Assembly: GCA_937904325.1 (NCBI GenBank)
Contig: CALGTK010000430.1
Span: forward strand, 1 to 37,111
Length of the DNA stretch: 37,111 bases
Direction of reading: 5' to 3'
Source of the DNA: an uncultured Planctomyces sp.
GTDB lineage: Bacteria > Planctomycetota > Planctomycetia > Planctomycetales > Planctomycetaceae
The position numbers and the translations under genes were made by a program. The notes beneath the pieces were generated by a model, which was given only the letters and a program-made list of their open reading frames with translations, was not told the origin of the DNA and made no database searches. This document shows positions 1 through 8,900 of the stretch, piece after piece (the first letter of the stretch is position 1; the number at the start of each line of letters is the position of its first letter).

Positions 1-118
1 GACTGACAGAACCGATTAAATCGTTGAGGTCAGTTGACCTCACATTGAGCTGCTCCGCGTTCAGATGCGCTCCGTCGATTTGAGTTCCAAGGTAGAAGTC
101 GGGAATTTCCTGAGACAT
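1..118 (-). CDS. Unidentified protein, N-terminal part only (runs off left edge)
   Basis: Reading the minus strand leftward from an ATG at 118-116 gives 39 codons without a stop up to the window edge. The peptide begins MSQEIPDFYLGTQID and continues with a polar, acidic composition that looks like real protein. An in-frame stop (TAA) lies upstream at 163-161, so 118 is the most upstream ATG. No clear Shine-Dalgarno sequence precedes it, which is common in planctomycetes. The gene would be transcribed divergently from the kinase-like gene at 417, sharing the 119-416 gap. I do not recognise the family. The longer minus-strand reading frame over 30-434 is in another frame and looks non-coding. 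Confidence 0.5.
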   Translation of the reverse strand, partial: MSQEIPDFYLGTQIDGAHLNAEQLNVRSTDLNDLIGSVS

Positions 119-416
119 GAAGTGCGAGCCAGACTGGCGATGCGTCCAAGTCGGAACACATTAACCGAAATAGATTTATGAGGATTGAACTGCTCCGGCG
201 GTGGCCTCGGCAGAGTTTAATTGTCGGAAGGTGAACGACTTTTTGTGGTCGTGAGGGGTCATGCGGAACGACTTTAGCAGTCTCAATCAGGCTGTCAATT
301 TGCCTGATTCGGTTCTGCCAGCGCAGCCGATACTGAAAATCTAGTGAATCAGCACCGTTGGAAACGGACTTCCACCTGCGTGGCCACATTAAGTTTCGTG
401 CCAGATTGAGAATCCG

Positions 417-1172
417 ATGTCTGACTTTGCACAAACTACGACAACTTCTGACGCGGCTCAGTCATCGCCCCGGAATGAAAACTCACATTCCGGATCGGCT
501 GCCAGTGTCGTATCTGCTCCACGCATCGACCCAGGGACGAGTCAGCCGGCTCAGATTTTCGGCCGCATGTCGCCAACAGAGTGCAAGAGGCGGCTCCTTC
601 ATATTCTTCCGGGACTCCTCCCCACTATTCTGTGGTTTATCCCCCATAAGGACCCGCTGTCCTGGGATTGCCGAGCGTGGCTGGCGCTGATCATTGGCGG
701 AATCGGGATCGCCACGACGGTTAAGTATCGCCGTATCGCCCGTGGAAACGAGACCAGCAATCCCGCCTGCATTCTTGGTTACACCGTGCCGGTATTTCTG
801 TTGCTAATGGCGATCCCCGCGCATGCTCAGCTTGGTCTGGCGACTCTGGCAATCATTTCTTTCGGAGACGGATTCGCGACCGTGGGAGGCCTGCTGCTGC
901 CTGGGCCTCGGCTTCCATGGAACAAACAAAAGAGTTGGGCCGGATTTCTCTGCTTTCTGACATTCGCCGTGCCTTGGTCCGCGATGGTCTACTGGGGCGA
1001 GTCGCGCCCGGCTGTTTCGTTCTCGATGGCTCTGTTTGTCGGCGGAACAGCGACGCTGTTCGCCGCGATCTGCGAGTCGATAAAGTCAGGCATCGACGAT
1101 AACATCCGAGTCGGTGCCGCAGCCGCAGCCGGCATCGTGACCGCACACTTCGCAGCCGCTGCCTGGCTTTGA
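417..1172 (+). CDS. Dolichol/phytol-kinase-like CTP-dependent integral membrane kinase
   Basis: A 251-aa membrane protein with about six hydrophobic segments after a roughly 40-residue polar N-terminus. The diagnostic part is around residues 149-175: FGDGFATVGGLL, then a Pro-Trp-Asn-Lys-x-Lys-Ser-Trp-Ala-Gly stretch. This matches the conserved GDG...(W/N)K(K/S)xxG signature of the SEC59/VTE5 family (dolichol kinase, phytol kinase) and the related phosphatidate cytidylyltransferases. Members phosphorylate an isoprenoid alcohol, or transfer CMP to phosphatidate, at the inner membrane using CTP. The exact lipid substrate cannot be read from sequence. The start is the ATG at 417; no alternative looks better. 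A short hairpin lies just after the stop. Family assignment is fairly sure, substrate unknown. Confidence 0.75.
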   Translation: MSDFAQTTTTSDAAQSSPRNENSHSGSAASVVSAPRIDPGTSQPAQIFGRMSPTECKRRLLHILPGLLPTILWFIPHKDPLSWDCRAWLALIIGGIGIATTVKYRRIARGNETSNPACILGYTVPVFLLLMAIPAHAQLGLATLAIISFGDGFATVGGLLLPGPRLPWNKQKSWAGFLCFLTFAVPWSAMVYWGESRPAVSFSMALFVGGTATLFAAICESIKSGIDDNIRVGAAAAAGIVTAHFAAAAWL

Positions 1173-1190
1173 CGATTTGGGGATGCTCCC

Positions 1191-1208
1191 CGGCTCAGGT
1201 GTGAGCCG
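1191..1208 (+). terminator. Possible hairpin after the kinase-like gene
   Basis: CGGCTCA, loop GGTG, TGAGCCG: a perfect 7-bp stem 19 bases past the stop at 1172. There is no T-run after it, so a role as an intrinsic terminator is only a guess. Confidence 0.25.
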
Positions 1209-1322
1209 CCGGCTATGACTATGACCGTTGCCTTCGTGCAGTTCTACGCTTCCCACTATGGGTCGCAAACGGCGGGGTTGACTTGAGCCGCCGGGAGTCG
1301 TTTTGCGAAAACTCTGTCATCC

Positions 1323-1356
1323 CAGTGGCTAATTTCTCTTCAGTGGTTAATTTCTT
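1323..1356. repeat. Imperfect 18-base tandem repeat
   Basis: CAGTGGCTAATTTCTCTT at 1323-1340 is directly followed by CAGTGGTTAATTTCTT at 1341-1356, which has one substitution and lacks two bases. It looks like a small slippage duplication. No function is apparent. Confidence 0.6.
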
Positions 1357-1427
1357 CAGGGGCCTGCACTTTCGCCTAGGTTTCGAATGGCAGCCCCGGG
1401 AGCAGTGGCGACATTAGCGCATAAAAA

Positions 1428-1471
1428 GATCGCCGTCGCTGTTCCGAGGGGGCAAAACGACGACGGCGATC
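1428..1471. repeat. Perfect 11-bp inverted repeat
   Basis: GATCGCCGTCG at 1428-1438 and its exact reverse complement CGACGGCGATC at 1461-1471, separated by 22 bases. It could form an RNA stem or be an operator. It is about 300 bases upstream of the CPBP gene, and no T-run follows. Confidence 0.45.
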
Positions 1472-1776
1472 ACGGAAACATGACTGGTGTGGACGGTCGA
1501 ACTCAGGGAGTAAATCGTGTTGCGAATCAGAGTCACTTTTTGGGCGTGTCCATGCGACCTGGCCGGATGTCAGAGCTGGGCAGTTATCCGGTCTACTCTT
1601 GATCGCTAAAATTCACCTGCCATGCGGGCTTCTTATGGTATCGACGTGTATTGAGAGAAAATCAATGACATCCACTCGATCATCTGTTGGAGCGGTTGTA
1701 TCCGCATGCGCGTCTGGCATCGCCAGTCTGGCTGTGAGGATTTTTGTGATGGCATTTTGCGGACTGGAACAGTTCG

Positions 1777-2427
1777 ATGCCTGATGAAGCGACTGAACCC
1801 TCACAGTCAGAACTGAATCACGAAGAGCCGCACGGTCGTTTTTTTCTGTTGGCCATCTCCGCGATAGCGTTCGCTGGATGCCTAGCAGTGGCGTTTGCCG
1901 GGCAGTTTGTCACCGCTACACCGGCAACGGGGGCTCTGACCGAGTCGGACCTGGTAGAACCATCGACATGGCTGGGGGCTGCTTGCGTGACGGTGCCCAT
2001 GTTCGTCCTACTATATCTGGAACGCGGTTCCCGCTTCTTCTGGCTGCGCGAACTCTGGGAATTGTCAGGCGAAGTTCTTGGTCCAGTGGTCGCCAGAGTC
2101 ACATTTGCAGAGCTGGTCGTCGTTTCTCTATTCGCAGGAATTGGGGAGGAGCTTCTGTTTCGAGGGTTTCTGCAAAGTTGGCTGGGCACATACGAATTAC
2201 TAGTGGCTCTGGTTGTTCCGAATCTGTTGTTCGGACTTCTACACTGGATTTCCCGTGGTTATGCCGTCTGTACCTTTTGCATCGGACTCTACTTCAGTTG
2301 CCTGCTCCACTTTGCTGACTCAGTGAACCTTGCAACGCTCATGATCGCACACTCGCTCTATGATCTAGTGGCACTGATGTGTCTTGCACGCGAGGTCCAA
2401 AGGCGGACTGAACAAGTTTCTTGTTGA
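1777..2427 (+). CDS. CPBP-family intramembrane metalloprotease (CAAX-prenyl-protease-like)
   Basis: A 216-aa multi-spanning membrane protein. It carries the three motifs of the CPBP/Abi (Rce1-like) family: GEELLFRG with the Glu pair at 124-125 and Arg at 129, FGLLHW with His156, and HSLYDL with His192. In the family these Glu and His residues form the metal-dependent active site inside the membrane. The family includes eukaryotic CAAX proteases and many bacterial proteins of unknown substrate, some in bacteriocin self-immunity. The first ~20 residues are polar and acidic. The ATG at 1777 is chosen because the motifs and first TM follow at normal distance. It sits alone between two unrelated genes, so context gives no substrate. 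Confidence 0.85.
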   Translation: MPDEATEPSQSELNHEEPHGRFFLLAISAIAFAGCLAVAFAGQFVTATPATGALTESDLVEPSTWLGAACVTVPMFVLLYLERGSRFFWLRELWELSGEVLGPVVARVTFAELVVVSLFAGIGEELLFRGFLQSWLGTYELLVALVVPNLLFGLLHWISRGYAVCTFCIGLYFSCLLHFADSVNLATLMIAHSLYDLVALMCLAREVQRRTEQVSC

Positions 2428-2582
2428 CTGTTCAATCGGGCGCTAAGTAACATCATTCAAACGGGTTTACGAAATATTTGCACATTTAAAGACTGCCTTA
2501 TCACTCATTCTCTTCCTGATCTGCACTAAGTCGGGTCTGGCTGGGATCGAATTAACCCAAACCGTCTTCGGGAGTTTCTGCC

Positions 2583-3710
2583 ATGAGTCGTCGAGCTATT
2601 CGCAGCGGGTTCACATTGATCGAATTACTCGTCGTGATCTCGATCATCGCGATCCTGATTGCCATCCTTCTTCCAGCCGTTCAGCAGGCTCGTGAAGCTG
2701 CACGCCGCAGCCAGTGCCAGAACCATCTCAAGCAGATCGGCCTGGCTCTGCACAACTACCAGACCGCTCACGGAGTCTTTCCACCAGGCATCGTCGTGTC
2801 GCGGTTCTCGATTTCGACCGGAAAGCGGACGAACGACCCACAGGAATCGATTGATCCGAACGGGTTGAACCTTTCTGGGCTTCATGGTGTTAGTTGGATG
2901 TTGCACGTCCTTCCATTCATGGATTACGGAGACGTCTACAAGGCATACTCTGAATGCGATGGGAATGTCTGGTTCCACGGAACTGTTGCGCCTCTGATTT
3001 GTCCCTCGACGGCTCCGCAGCTGGGAAGTTCCCCCGCGATTCTTAATGACATCCCCGCGTTCTATTGTCCTTCCCGACGATCCAATATGGATACCATTAA
3101 GTTTAATAACACCTACAGAGTCGACGTCAATTATACCAAGGGTGGCAATGACTACGGTGGTTGTGCTGGCTCTGGAATCCTGTTCGACGACCTTTCGGAA
3201 ACGCCCGCAGGTAACGGTTCTGTTTTACGAGCGGCCTTTACAATGACTGCCGCGCAGTCGGCAGTCCCAAACAATTTTCTCTTCGGTCAAACAGGTCAGA
3301 ATATGGGAGTACTCTTCTCCAATAGTTCAACGCGAGTGACTGATATTTCTGACGGCACAAGTAATGTGATTATGGCTGGAGAAATGGCAAGATTCCGAAC
3401 ACCAGCGGTTGCTGGTCAGGATGTACGACGAATAAGCAGTGATGGCTGGGCGTGGGGAGGTGCAGCGACTCTCTTCACGACATCGATTACACCGTCACTG
3501 ACCGCACCAACACCGCTGAATCGAGCTCGTGGGGGAATCAATAAAGGCGATCACTACAGTGCTCCTGCCAGCGATCATACGGGGCTTGCCCAGTTCTGCC
3601 TGGCAGACGGATCAGTGCGTTCGTTGAATGAAAATATAAACGAGTTGATCCTTGCAAACCTCGGCAATATTTCATCAGGTGTTGCCGTTGGGCAGTTCGG
3701 CGCCAACTAA
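2583..3710 (+). CDS. DUF1559 protein with type IV pilin-like N-terminus (pseudopilin-like)
   Basis: A 375-aa protein starting with a prepilin-type methylation/cleavage site: GFTLIELLVVISIIAIL at about residues 9-25, with Glu at mature position 5, then the hallmark helix AVQQAREAARRSQC. The C-terminal part carries the DUF1559 H-x9-DG motif (His followed nine residues later by Asp-Gly in QFCLADGS). DUF1559 proteins are strongly amplified in planctomycetes and are thought to be surface or periplasmic pseudopilin-like proteins processed by a prepilin peptidase; their exact role is unknown. GGGAG lies 8 bases before the ATG, supporting the start. A strong terminator follows 40 bases after the stop, so this is probably a single-gene transcript. 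Confidence 0.93.
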   Translation: MSRRAIRSGFTLIELLVVISIIAILIAILLPAVQQAREAARRSQCQNHLKQIGLALHNYQTAHGVFPPGIVVSRFSISTGKRTNDPQESIDPNGLNLSGLHGVSWMLHVLPFMDYGDVYKAYSECDGNVWFHGTVAPLICPSTAPQLGSSPAILNDIPAFYCPSRRSNMDTIKFNNTYRVDVNYTKGGNDYGGCAGSGILFDDLSETPAGNGSVLRAAFTMTAAQSAVPNNFLFGQTGQNMGVLFSNSSTRVTDISDGTSNVIMAGEMARFRTPAVAGQDVRRISSDGWAWGGAATLFTTSITPSLTAPTPLNRARGGINKGDHYSAPASDHTGLAQFCLADGSVRSLNENINELILANLGNISSGVAVGQFGAN

Positions 3711-3750
3711 CTCTAGCTTGACGAGTATTTCGGTTTGGATTCGCAAAGTT

Positions 3751-3786
3751 CTGGCAGCACGGCCCAGTCGTGCTGCCAGTTTTTTT
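3751..3786 (+). terminator. Strong Rho-independent terminator after the DUF1559 gene
   Basis: CTGGCAGCACG (3751-3761), loop GCCCAGT, CGTGCTGCCAG (3769-3779): a perfect 11-bp GC-rich stem followed directly by seven Ts (3780-3786). It separates the pseudopilin-like gene from the next two genes, although some read-through cannot be excluded. Confidence 0.93.
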
Positions 3787-3827
3787 AAGAGGCAGTCTCA
3801 CTGTCGCAGTAAGAGTCGAGGCGTGGC

Positions 3828-4733
3828 ATGACGATTCGTTGCGAATGTGATCACTGCGGAGCGTCGCTTAAAGTAAAGGACAAGCTCGCCGGGACTGAAG
3901 GGAAGTGTCCGAAGTGCAAGGAGAAGATCTTAATCCCGGACGCGTCTGACGGTGATTCTGAAGACGTGCTTCTCAGTGATGACGACGAGAAGAGCTCCAC
4001 TCCTGCTGCTTCGCCCCCCAAATCTACGGCCGAAGTAGAAGAAGACGCAATCTTTGGCGACGACTTTTTCAGCATGAGGGAACCGGAACCGAGCCCTCGT
4101 TACACCCCTCAGGTGATGACTGACGACAACGAAGACGATAAGCCGCCGCCTCGAAAAAAGAACAAGTCAAAATCAAGTGAATCCGAAACTGGTGTAGAGA
4201 TTGCGTCAGGGTCAGGAGACAACGCAGCTTCCATAGCCAGTAGCCTTCTGTCTAAAACGGGCAAACGCAACCGCCCGGAAGATTTCAAAGATCCTGCCAC
4301 GCCGGAAAAAGTCAGCTATGATTATTCCGAAGTCAAGTATCTGTTGCTTCAACGGATTCTTCCTGCGGTGGGCGCCGCGGTCGTCGTATTTTCTTTTGCG
4401 TATTGGATGTTTGCCGGCATGCTGAGCAGCGACTCGGAACTGCCTGAACTCGCTGAGTTAACCGGGCGAGTAACGAACAGCGGAGATGGAATCGCAGCTA
4501 GTCTGCGATTCTCGCCTGAACCCGGAAATGGAGGAGACGGTGGATTTTCAGGCAGTTCGTCGTTTGCGTTCAGCGAGGCTGACGGAAGCTATGAGGCCTT
4601 CTACAATGACGATATTGAGGGATTGGTGATTGGTAAGCACCAGGTCCATATCCAGGTTGGGACCACCCGCATCACTCGCGAAATCACAATTGAGGCCGGA
4701 AGCCAGGTCATTGATTTTGAGCTTGCCGAATAG
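3828..4733 (+). CDS. Zinc-ribbon / acidic linker / single-TM protein with beta-sandwich tail
   Basis: A 301-aa protein with four parts. Residues 1-35 form a small zinc ribbon (Cys7-x2-Cys10 and Cys27-x2-Cys30, GKCPKC), a type common at the N-terminus of planctomycete proteins. Residues 40-165 are acidic, Ser/Pro/Lys-rich and probably disordered. One TM helix lies at about 176-199 (VGAAVVVFSFAYWMFAG). The tail, 210-301, begins LTGRVTNSGDGI and resembles the carboxypeptidase-regulatory-like/transthyretin-like beta-sandwich. Predicted topology is ribbon in the cytoplasm and sandwich outside the membrane. GAGG 7 bases before the ATG supports the start. It sits just after a DUF1559 gene and 17 bases before an LRR lipoprotein. 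The molecular function is unknown. Confidence 0.75.
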   Translation: MTIRCECDHCGASLKVKDKLAGTEGKCPKCKEKILIPDASDGDSEDVLLSDDDEKSSTPAASPPKSTAEVEEDAIFGDDFFSMREPEPSPRYTPQVMTDDNEDDKPPPRKKNKSKSSESETGVEIASGSGDNAASIASSLLSKTGKRNRPEDFKDPATPEKVSYDYSEVKYLLLQRILPAVGAAVVVFSFAYWMFAGMLSSDSELPELAELTGRVTNSGDGIAASLRFSPEPGNGGDGGFSGSSSFAFSEADGSYEAFYNDDIEGLVIGKHQVHIQVGTTRITREITIEAGSQVIDFELAE

Positions 4734-4750
4734 GTCGGAGACAGCGACGA

Positions 4751-5734
4751 ATGCCGCATTTCACTTCGATCAGAATCCCGTTTGATTGCGTGTTCATAGC
4801 TGCGGGTTTGCTTGCGCCGCTCATCTTGACAGGGTGTGGCCAGGACAAGAACGGGCCTCTCGTGTTGACCAGCGATCAAATTGAACTGAAGGAACGCGAG
4901 TCGATCGAAAGCCTCAAGGAACTTGGATGCACGGTCTCTGAAGTTGACGATCCGATCATCGGGACGCCAGGTATCCTCGTCACGATCTTCAACGAACATC
5001 TCACAACGACGGGTAAAATCCGTACCGATGTAATGTCAAAGTTTCGGTATCTCAGGAATTTATTTCTGGTAACCGATGCAACACGAATTTCAGCCGACGG
5101 TTTCGATCAACTCCGCAGTTTGGACAACCTGCTGCTTGTCAGTGCTCAGTGGACATCAACGACGGACAAAGCGTTGGCGAAGATTGAGGGCATCGTAAGC
5201 TTGAAGCTGTTGCGGTTAAACTGGTCTCTCGTGACGAACGACGGTTTATTACACATCGAACGACTTCCAGAATTGGCGATGCTTTATCTGACCGGCACGG
5301 CGGTTTCAGATAAAGTCGCCTCACACATTAAAGCTTTAAGCAGCCTGAAGGCGTTGCAGCTTTCTCACACGGGAATCACTGACGCCGGACTGGCTTCGCT
5401 TGAAGGGTTCGCCGACCTGACTCATCTCGGGCTCGACGGAACTGTTGTTACCGACAAATCGATACCGGTTGTCACCAGTTTCAAGTCGTTGAAGTATCTC
5501 AATATCAGCGACTCCAACATGACCATGGCAGGCATCAACCGGCTTCGCGAAGCGCTTCCAGACTGCCGCGTCGAGTCAGAACCTAAACCCAGGCCATCGT
5601 TGCCGACACATAAGTATCCTGGCGTGAATAGGTCGGCCACAAAATCGCCTGTTGCAGTAAAACGTGTTATGGCAAAGCCTGCCGGAGCTGCATCAAAATC
5701 GACAACGCAGGTTAAAACAATCACTGCCGAATAG
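4751..5734 (+). CDS. Leucine-rich-repeat lipoprotein
   Basis: A 327-aa exported protein. A signal peptide ends in the lipobox LTGC, with the lipidated Cys at 29. Then come about six to eight LRR units of the ~24-residue kind (LxxLxLxxTxVTDxGLxxL) between residues ~90 and 275, closing with GINRLREALPDC. The last ~50 residues are basic and Pro/Ala/Lys-rich without repeats, possibly a wall- or surface-contacting tail. LRRs normally bind protein partners; no partner can be named. GGAG about 10-12 bases before the ATG supports the start. It lies 17 bases after the zinc-ribbon/TM gene, so the two are probably co-transcribed. The LRR cap resembles that of the minus-strand PQQ-LRR protein at 17544-19868. 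Confidence 0.85.
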   Translation: MPHFTSIRIPFDCVFIAAGLLAPLILTGCGQDKNGPLVLTSDQIELKERESIESLKELGCTVSEVDDPIIGTPGILVTIFNEHLTTTGKIRTDVMSKFRYLRNLFLVTDATRISADGFDQLRSLDNLLLVSAQWTSTTDKALAKIEGIVSLKLLRLNWSLVTNDGLLHIERLPELAMLYLTGTAVSDKVASHIKALSSLKALQLSHTGITDAGLASLEGFADLTHLGLDGTVVTDKSIPVVTSFKSLKYLNISDSNMTMAGINRLREALPDCRVESEPKPRPSLPTHKYPGVNRSATKSPVAVKRVMAKPAGAASKSTTQVKTITAE

Positions 5735-5789
5735 TCGCCGGCTATCGCACATGTCTTAAAGGTCATGCCGGGGTCTCGACCTGCCAAAC

Positions 5790-5821
5790 CGTTAGCTCGT
5801 GCATCCACGGGCGGGCTAACG
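5790..5821. repeat. Nested hairpin in the leader of the ATPase-SPFH gene
   Basis: Outer arms CGTTAGC (5790-5796) and GCTAACG (5815-5821) are perfect complements. Inside them CGTG-CATC-CACG (5798-5809) forms a second short stem. The element lies 83 bases before the ATPase start and 55 bases after the LRR gene stop, with no T-run. It could be a structured leader, an inefficient terminator, or one copy of a dispersed intergenic palindromic repeat. Confidence 0.4.
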
Positions 5822-5904
5822 CTAAGAACGGGCAGGTGTGCTCATGGAAAGCCGAATCGTGCTTCTGTAGCATCGAGGTTTGCTTTTCCTGACGTTGGAC
5901 CTTC

Positions 5905-8900
5905 ATGCACTACTGTCCTGAATCCTGCCGGGAGTTTCTCGACGAGACTCCGATTGGTGGCTCTGCAGCCGATGCCGGACGCGGATTTCACTACCGCTCC
6001 GCGCCGATCTACGTGCTGACGCTGGTCGTTGGAAGCCTGTTTGCAACGGACATCGCCATTGGCTTGCTTGAAGAGACAGGAGTCACATCATGGTCCCGGT
6101 GTCAGACACTTTTCGGATTTCGGCTGGTGCTGCTGGCTGGCGTGCTTGGCGGCGCCAGAATCCTCTACCAGACGCTCGGAAATCTTTTTGACGGCAAGGT
6201 TGGAGCTGACCTTGCGTTGACCATCGCCTGCCTGGCGGCCATCGTTCTTGGCGAACATTCCACGGCCGCTCTCGTTGTCTTTATCGCTCTCTGCGGAGAG
6301 AGCATTGAAGGCTTTACAGTCGATCGTGCTCAGCGAGCTATTCGTGGAGTCTTCAACCTCTTTCCACCAACTGCCCGAATCGTTGCTGACGGAAAAGAGG
6401 AAGAGGCCGCAGTCGCCGATGTGTCTGTCGGCCAGGTAGTTCTCGTGCGGCCGGGTGAACGAATTCCCGTTGATGGCGTCATCCGTTCTGGAAGTTCTGC
6501 AGTCGACCAAAGCGCGCTTACAGGAGAAAGTCTGCCGATTGAGAAAACGATATCCAACGAGGTCTTCGCTGGATCGCTCAATCAATTCGGAGCATTGGAG
6601 GTGGAAGCTACCCGCATCGCCACAGAGTCGACGCTTTCGAAGGTCGTGCAACTTGTCGCGGAAGCTACCGAGCGCAAAGCGCCGCTCGAACGCACGGCTG
6701 ATCGATACGCCCGAATGTTTCTCCCTGTCGTGTTGGGGGTGGCAGTCTGCACATTGATCGGCTGGAGAATCAGCACGGGTGAGTGGCGTCCCGGATTTCT
6801 TCCCGCGCTAAGTGTGCTGGTTGTCGCCTGTCCCTGTCCGCTGATTCTGGCGACGCCCAGTGCGGTAATGGCGGCAATGGCATGGCTGGCTCGATCCGGC
6901 GTGGTCGTCAAAGGGTCGATTGCCCTGGAGCGACTCGCCCAGGTCGATACAATCGCGTTTGACAAAACAGGAACGTTGACTAAGGGCGAACTGGAAACGG
7001 GAACTGTTGTATCTTTTCTTGACGATGTCGACGAATCCGAATTGCTGAGAACGGCGGCGATCGCAGAGCGACGCAGTGAGCACCCGATCGCCCGTCTGAT
7101 CTGCCGCGAAGCTGAGGCTCGCGGGTGTGTCGTGCCGGGAGTCTATGATTTCACAAATTCTCCCGGAACAGGAGTGACGGCTCGAACAACTCCCGCTGAC
7201 CTTGGTCCCTGGGCTGCACGGTTCGCCACTGATTCTGACGGCAGACAGCCAATCGTGGTCGGTAATCGGCGGCTCATGGAAGACTCAGGAATCGAGTTGT
7301 CGGATAGTACCACTGCGGCTCTTTTCGACATGGATGCTCGGGGAGAATCGTCTCTGATTATTGCTGTCGCTGGGCGAATAATCGGAGTCGTTGGCGTGCG
7401 TGACTCCGTTCGGGATTCAGCATGCGAAGTCATCGATCAGTTGCGTGATTCAGGAATCACCGCTTTTGCGGTCCTGACCGGTGACCGAGAGGCGGCCGCA
7501 ACAGAACTCCAAAAATCACTGCCGTTGTTTGACTCAATGGAAGCAGGACTGTTACCGATAGAAAAAGCTGAGTGGATTGAGAATGCTGAGCAGTCAGGTC
7601 GGCGGGTCGCGATGGTTGGCGACGGAGTCAACGACGCGCCCGCTCTGGCAACATCCACAGTGGGTATTGCTCTTGGCGGAGTCGGTAGCGAAATCGCAGC
7701 GGACGCTGGTGACCTTATCATGATGGGCGATCCGCTCAAGCCGTTGCCAGGCTTGCTCAGACTGTCGCGACGACTTGTTCTGACAATTCGGCAAAGCATT
7801 TATCTGTTCGCTTTCGGAATGAACGGCTGCGGAATGGTACTCGGCGCAACGGGCATTCTTTCTCCGGGAGCGGCTGCAATCTTTCATGAAGCTGCCTCGC
7901 TGGCTGTCATGATCAACGCGTTGCGGCTGCTCTGGTTCGAACGCTGGGAGCAAACGAGCCTCGGACGACTGTCAAGTTCGCTGGAAAGAACTGTCGAGTG
8001 GCTGGTTGATCTTCTCTCACCAAGCCAAATCATTTTTCGATTGGTCGAGCATGCTCGCGTCATTTCCCGGCTGGCTGGCGTTGGATGTGCTTTGGTCTGG
8101 CTTGTGTCCGGGGTTTATCTGATCGAAGAAGATCAACAGGCGGTTGTCACTCGATTTGGGAGATACGAATCGACTTTAAATTCCGGGTTGCACTGGCGAT
8201 GGCCGGCCCTCTTTGAAGCAGTCAGGGTAGAGCGTGTCGGGCATTGTCGCATTATCGAAATCGGATTTAGAACTTCAGACATCAGCAGGCAGGATGAAGC
8301 CCCGACAAACATCGACACACGGCCGATTGAATGGACCAGCGATCACGACGAGCAGGAACACGAGGGCCTGGCGTCCGAATCAATGACACTGACTGGCGAC
8401 GAGGTTCCAGTTGAACTTACAGCAGAAGTCTCGTACCGCATCAGCAATTTGCAGAAGTTCGTCTTCTCAAGCAGTGATCCGCAGACCTTGATTCGGTCAG
8501 TCGCTGAGAGTTCGATTCGAAAGACGATCGCTACCGTGTCACTGGAAGCGGTCATGACTGAATCGCGAATCGACGTCGAACACCACGTTCGGCAGGATAT
8601 CTCGGATGCACTTTTGCGATACGGTCTGGGACTTGAAGTAACAGGAGTCAGCCTTCTCGACGTCCATCCGCCGCGTCCAGTCGTCGCGTCTTATCGGCAA
8701 GTAGCGGATGCTATCGAGCTTCATGAACAGCTTATTAACGAAGCAGAAGCGTACTATTCCCAAACCGTCCTCAGCGCCGCTGGCGAGGATACAATTCGTC
8801 GTCTCAGCAAATCAGTAGATCTAAAAAACAAGTCCACCGAATCAACAACTGGCGAGATGGCAGACTGGAGATTGACTGACGAACTCTGGCTGGAACTCAC

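Larger units (their letters stand above)
1173..1776. other. Intergenic stretch without a convincing gene
   Basis: About 600 bases between the kinase-like gene and the CPBP protease. Open frames here (for example 1387-1602 +, 1599-1784 + and the minus-strand frame ending at 1804) have no recognisable domain and unconvincing composition. The stretch holds a 7-bp hairpin at 1191-1208, a short imperfect tandem repeat at 1323-1356 and an 11-bp perfect inverted repeat at 1428-1471, listed separately. Confidence 0.6.

Noticed and set aside
30-434. Minus-strand open frame of 134 codons at the left edge
   Set aside because: It overlaps both the better-looking frame starting at 118 and the start of the kinase-like gene, is rich in Arg/Ser/Trp as out-of-frame sequence often is, and has no domain.
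1387-1784. Two plus-strand open frames between the kinase-like and CPBP genes
   Set aside because: No recognisable domain, unlikely composition, no ribosome-binding site; one overlaps the CPBP start.
6088-7953. Several minus-strand frames inside the ATPase gene
   Set aside because: They mirror a gene with every P-type ATPase motif intact and show no domain of their own.
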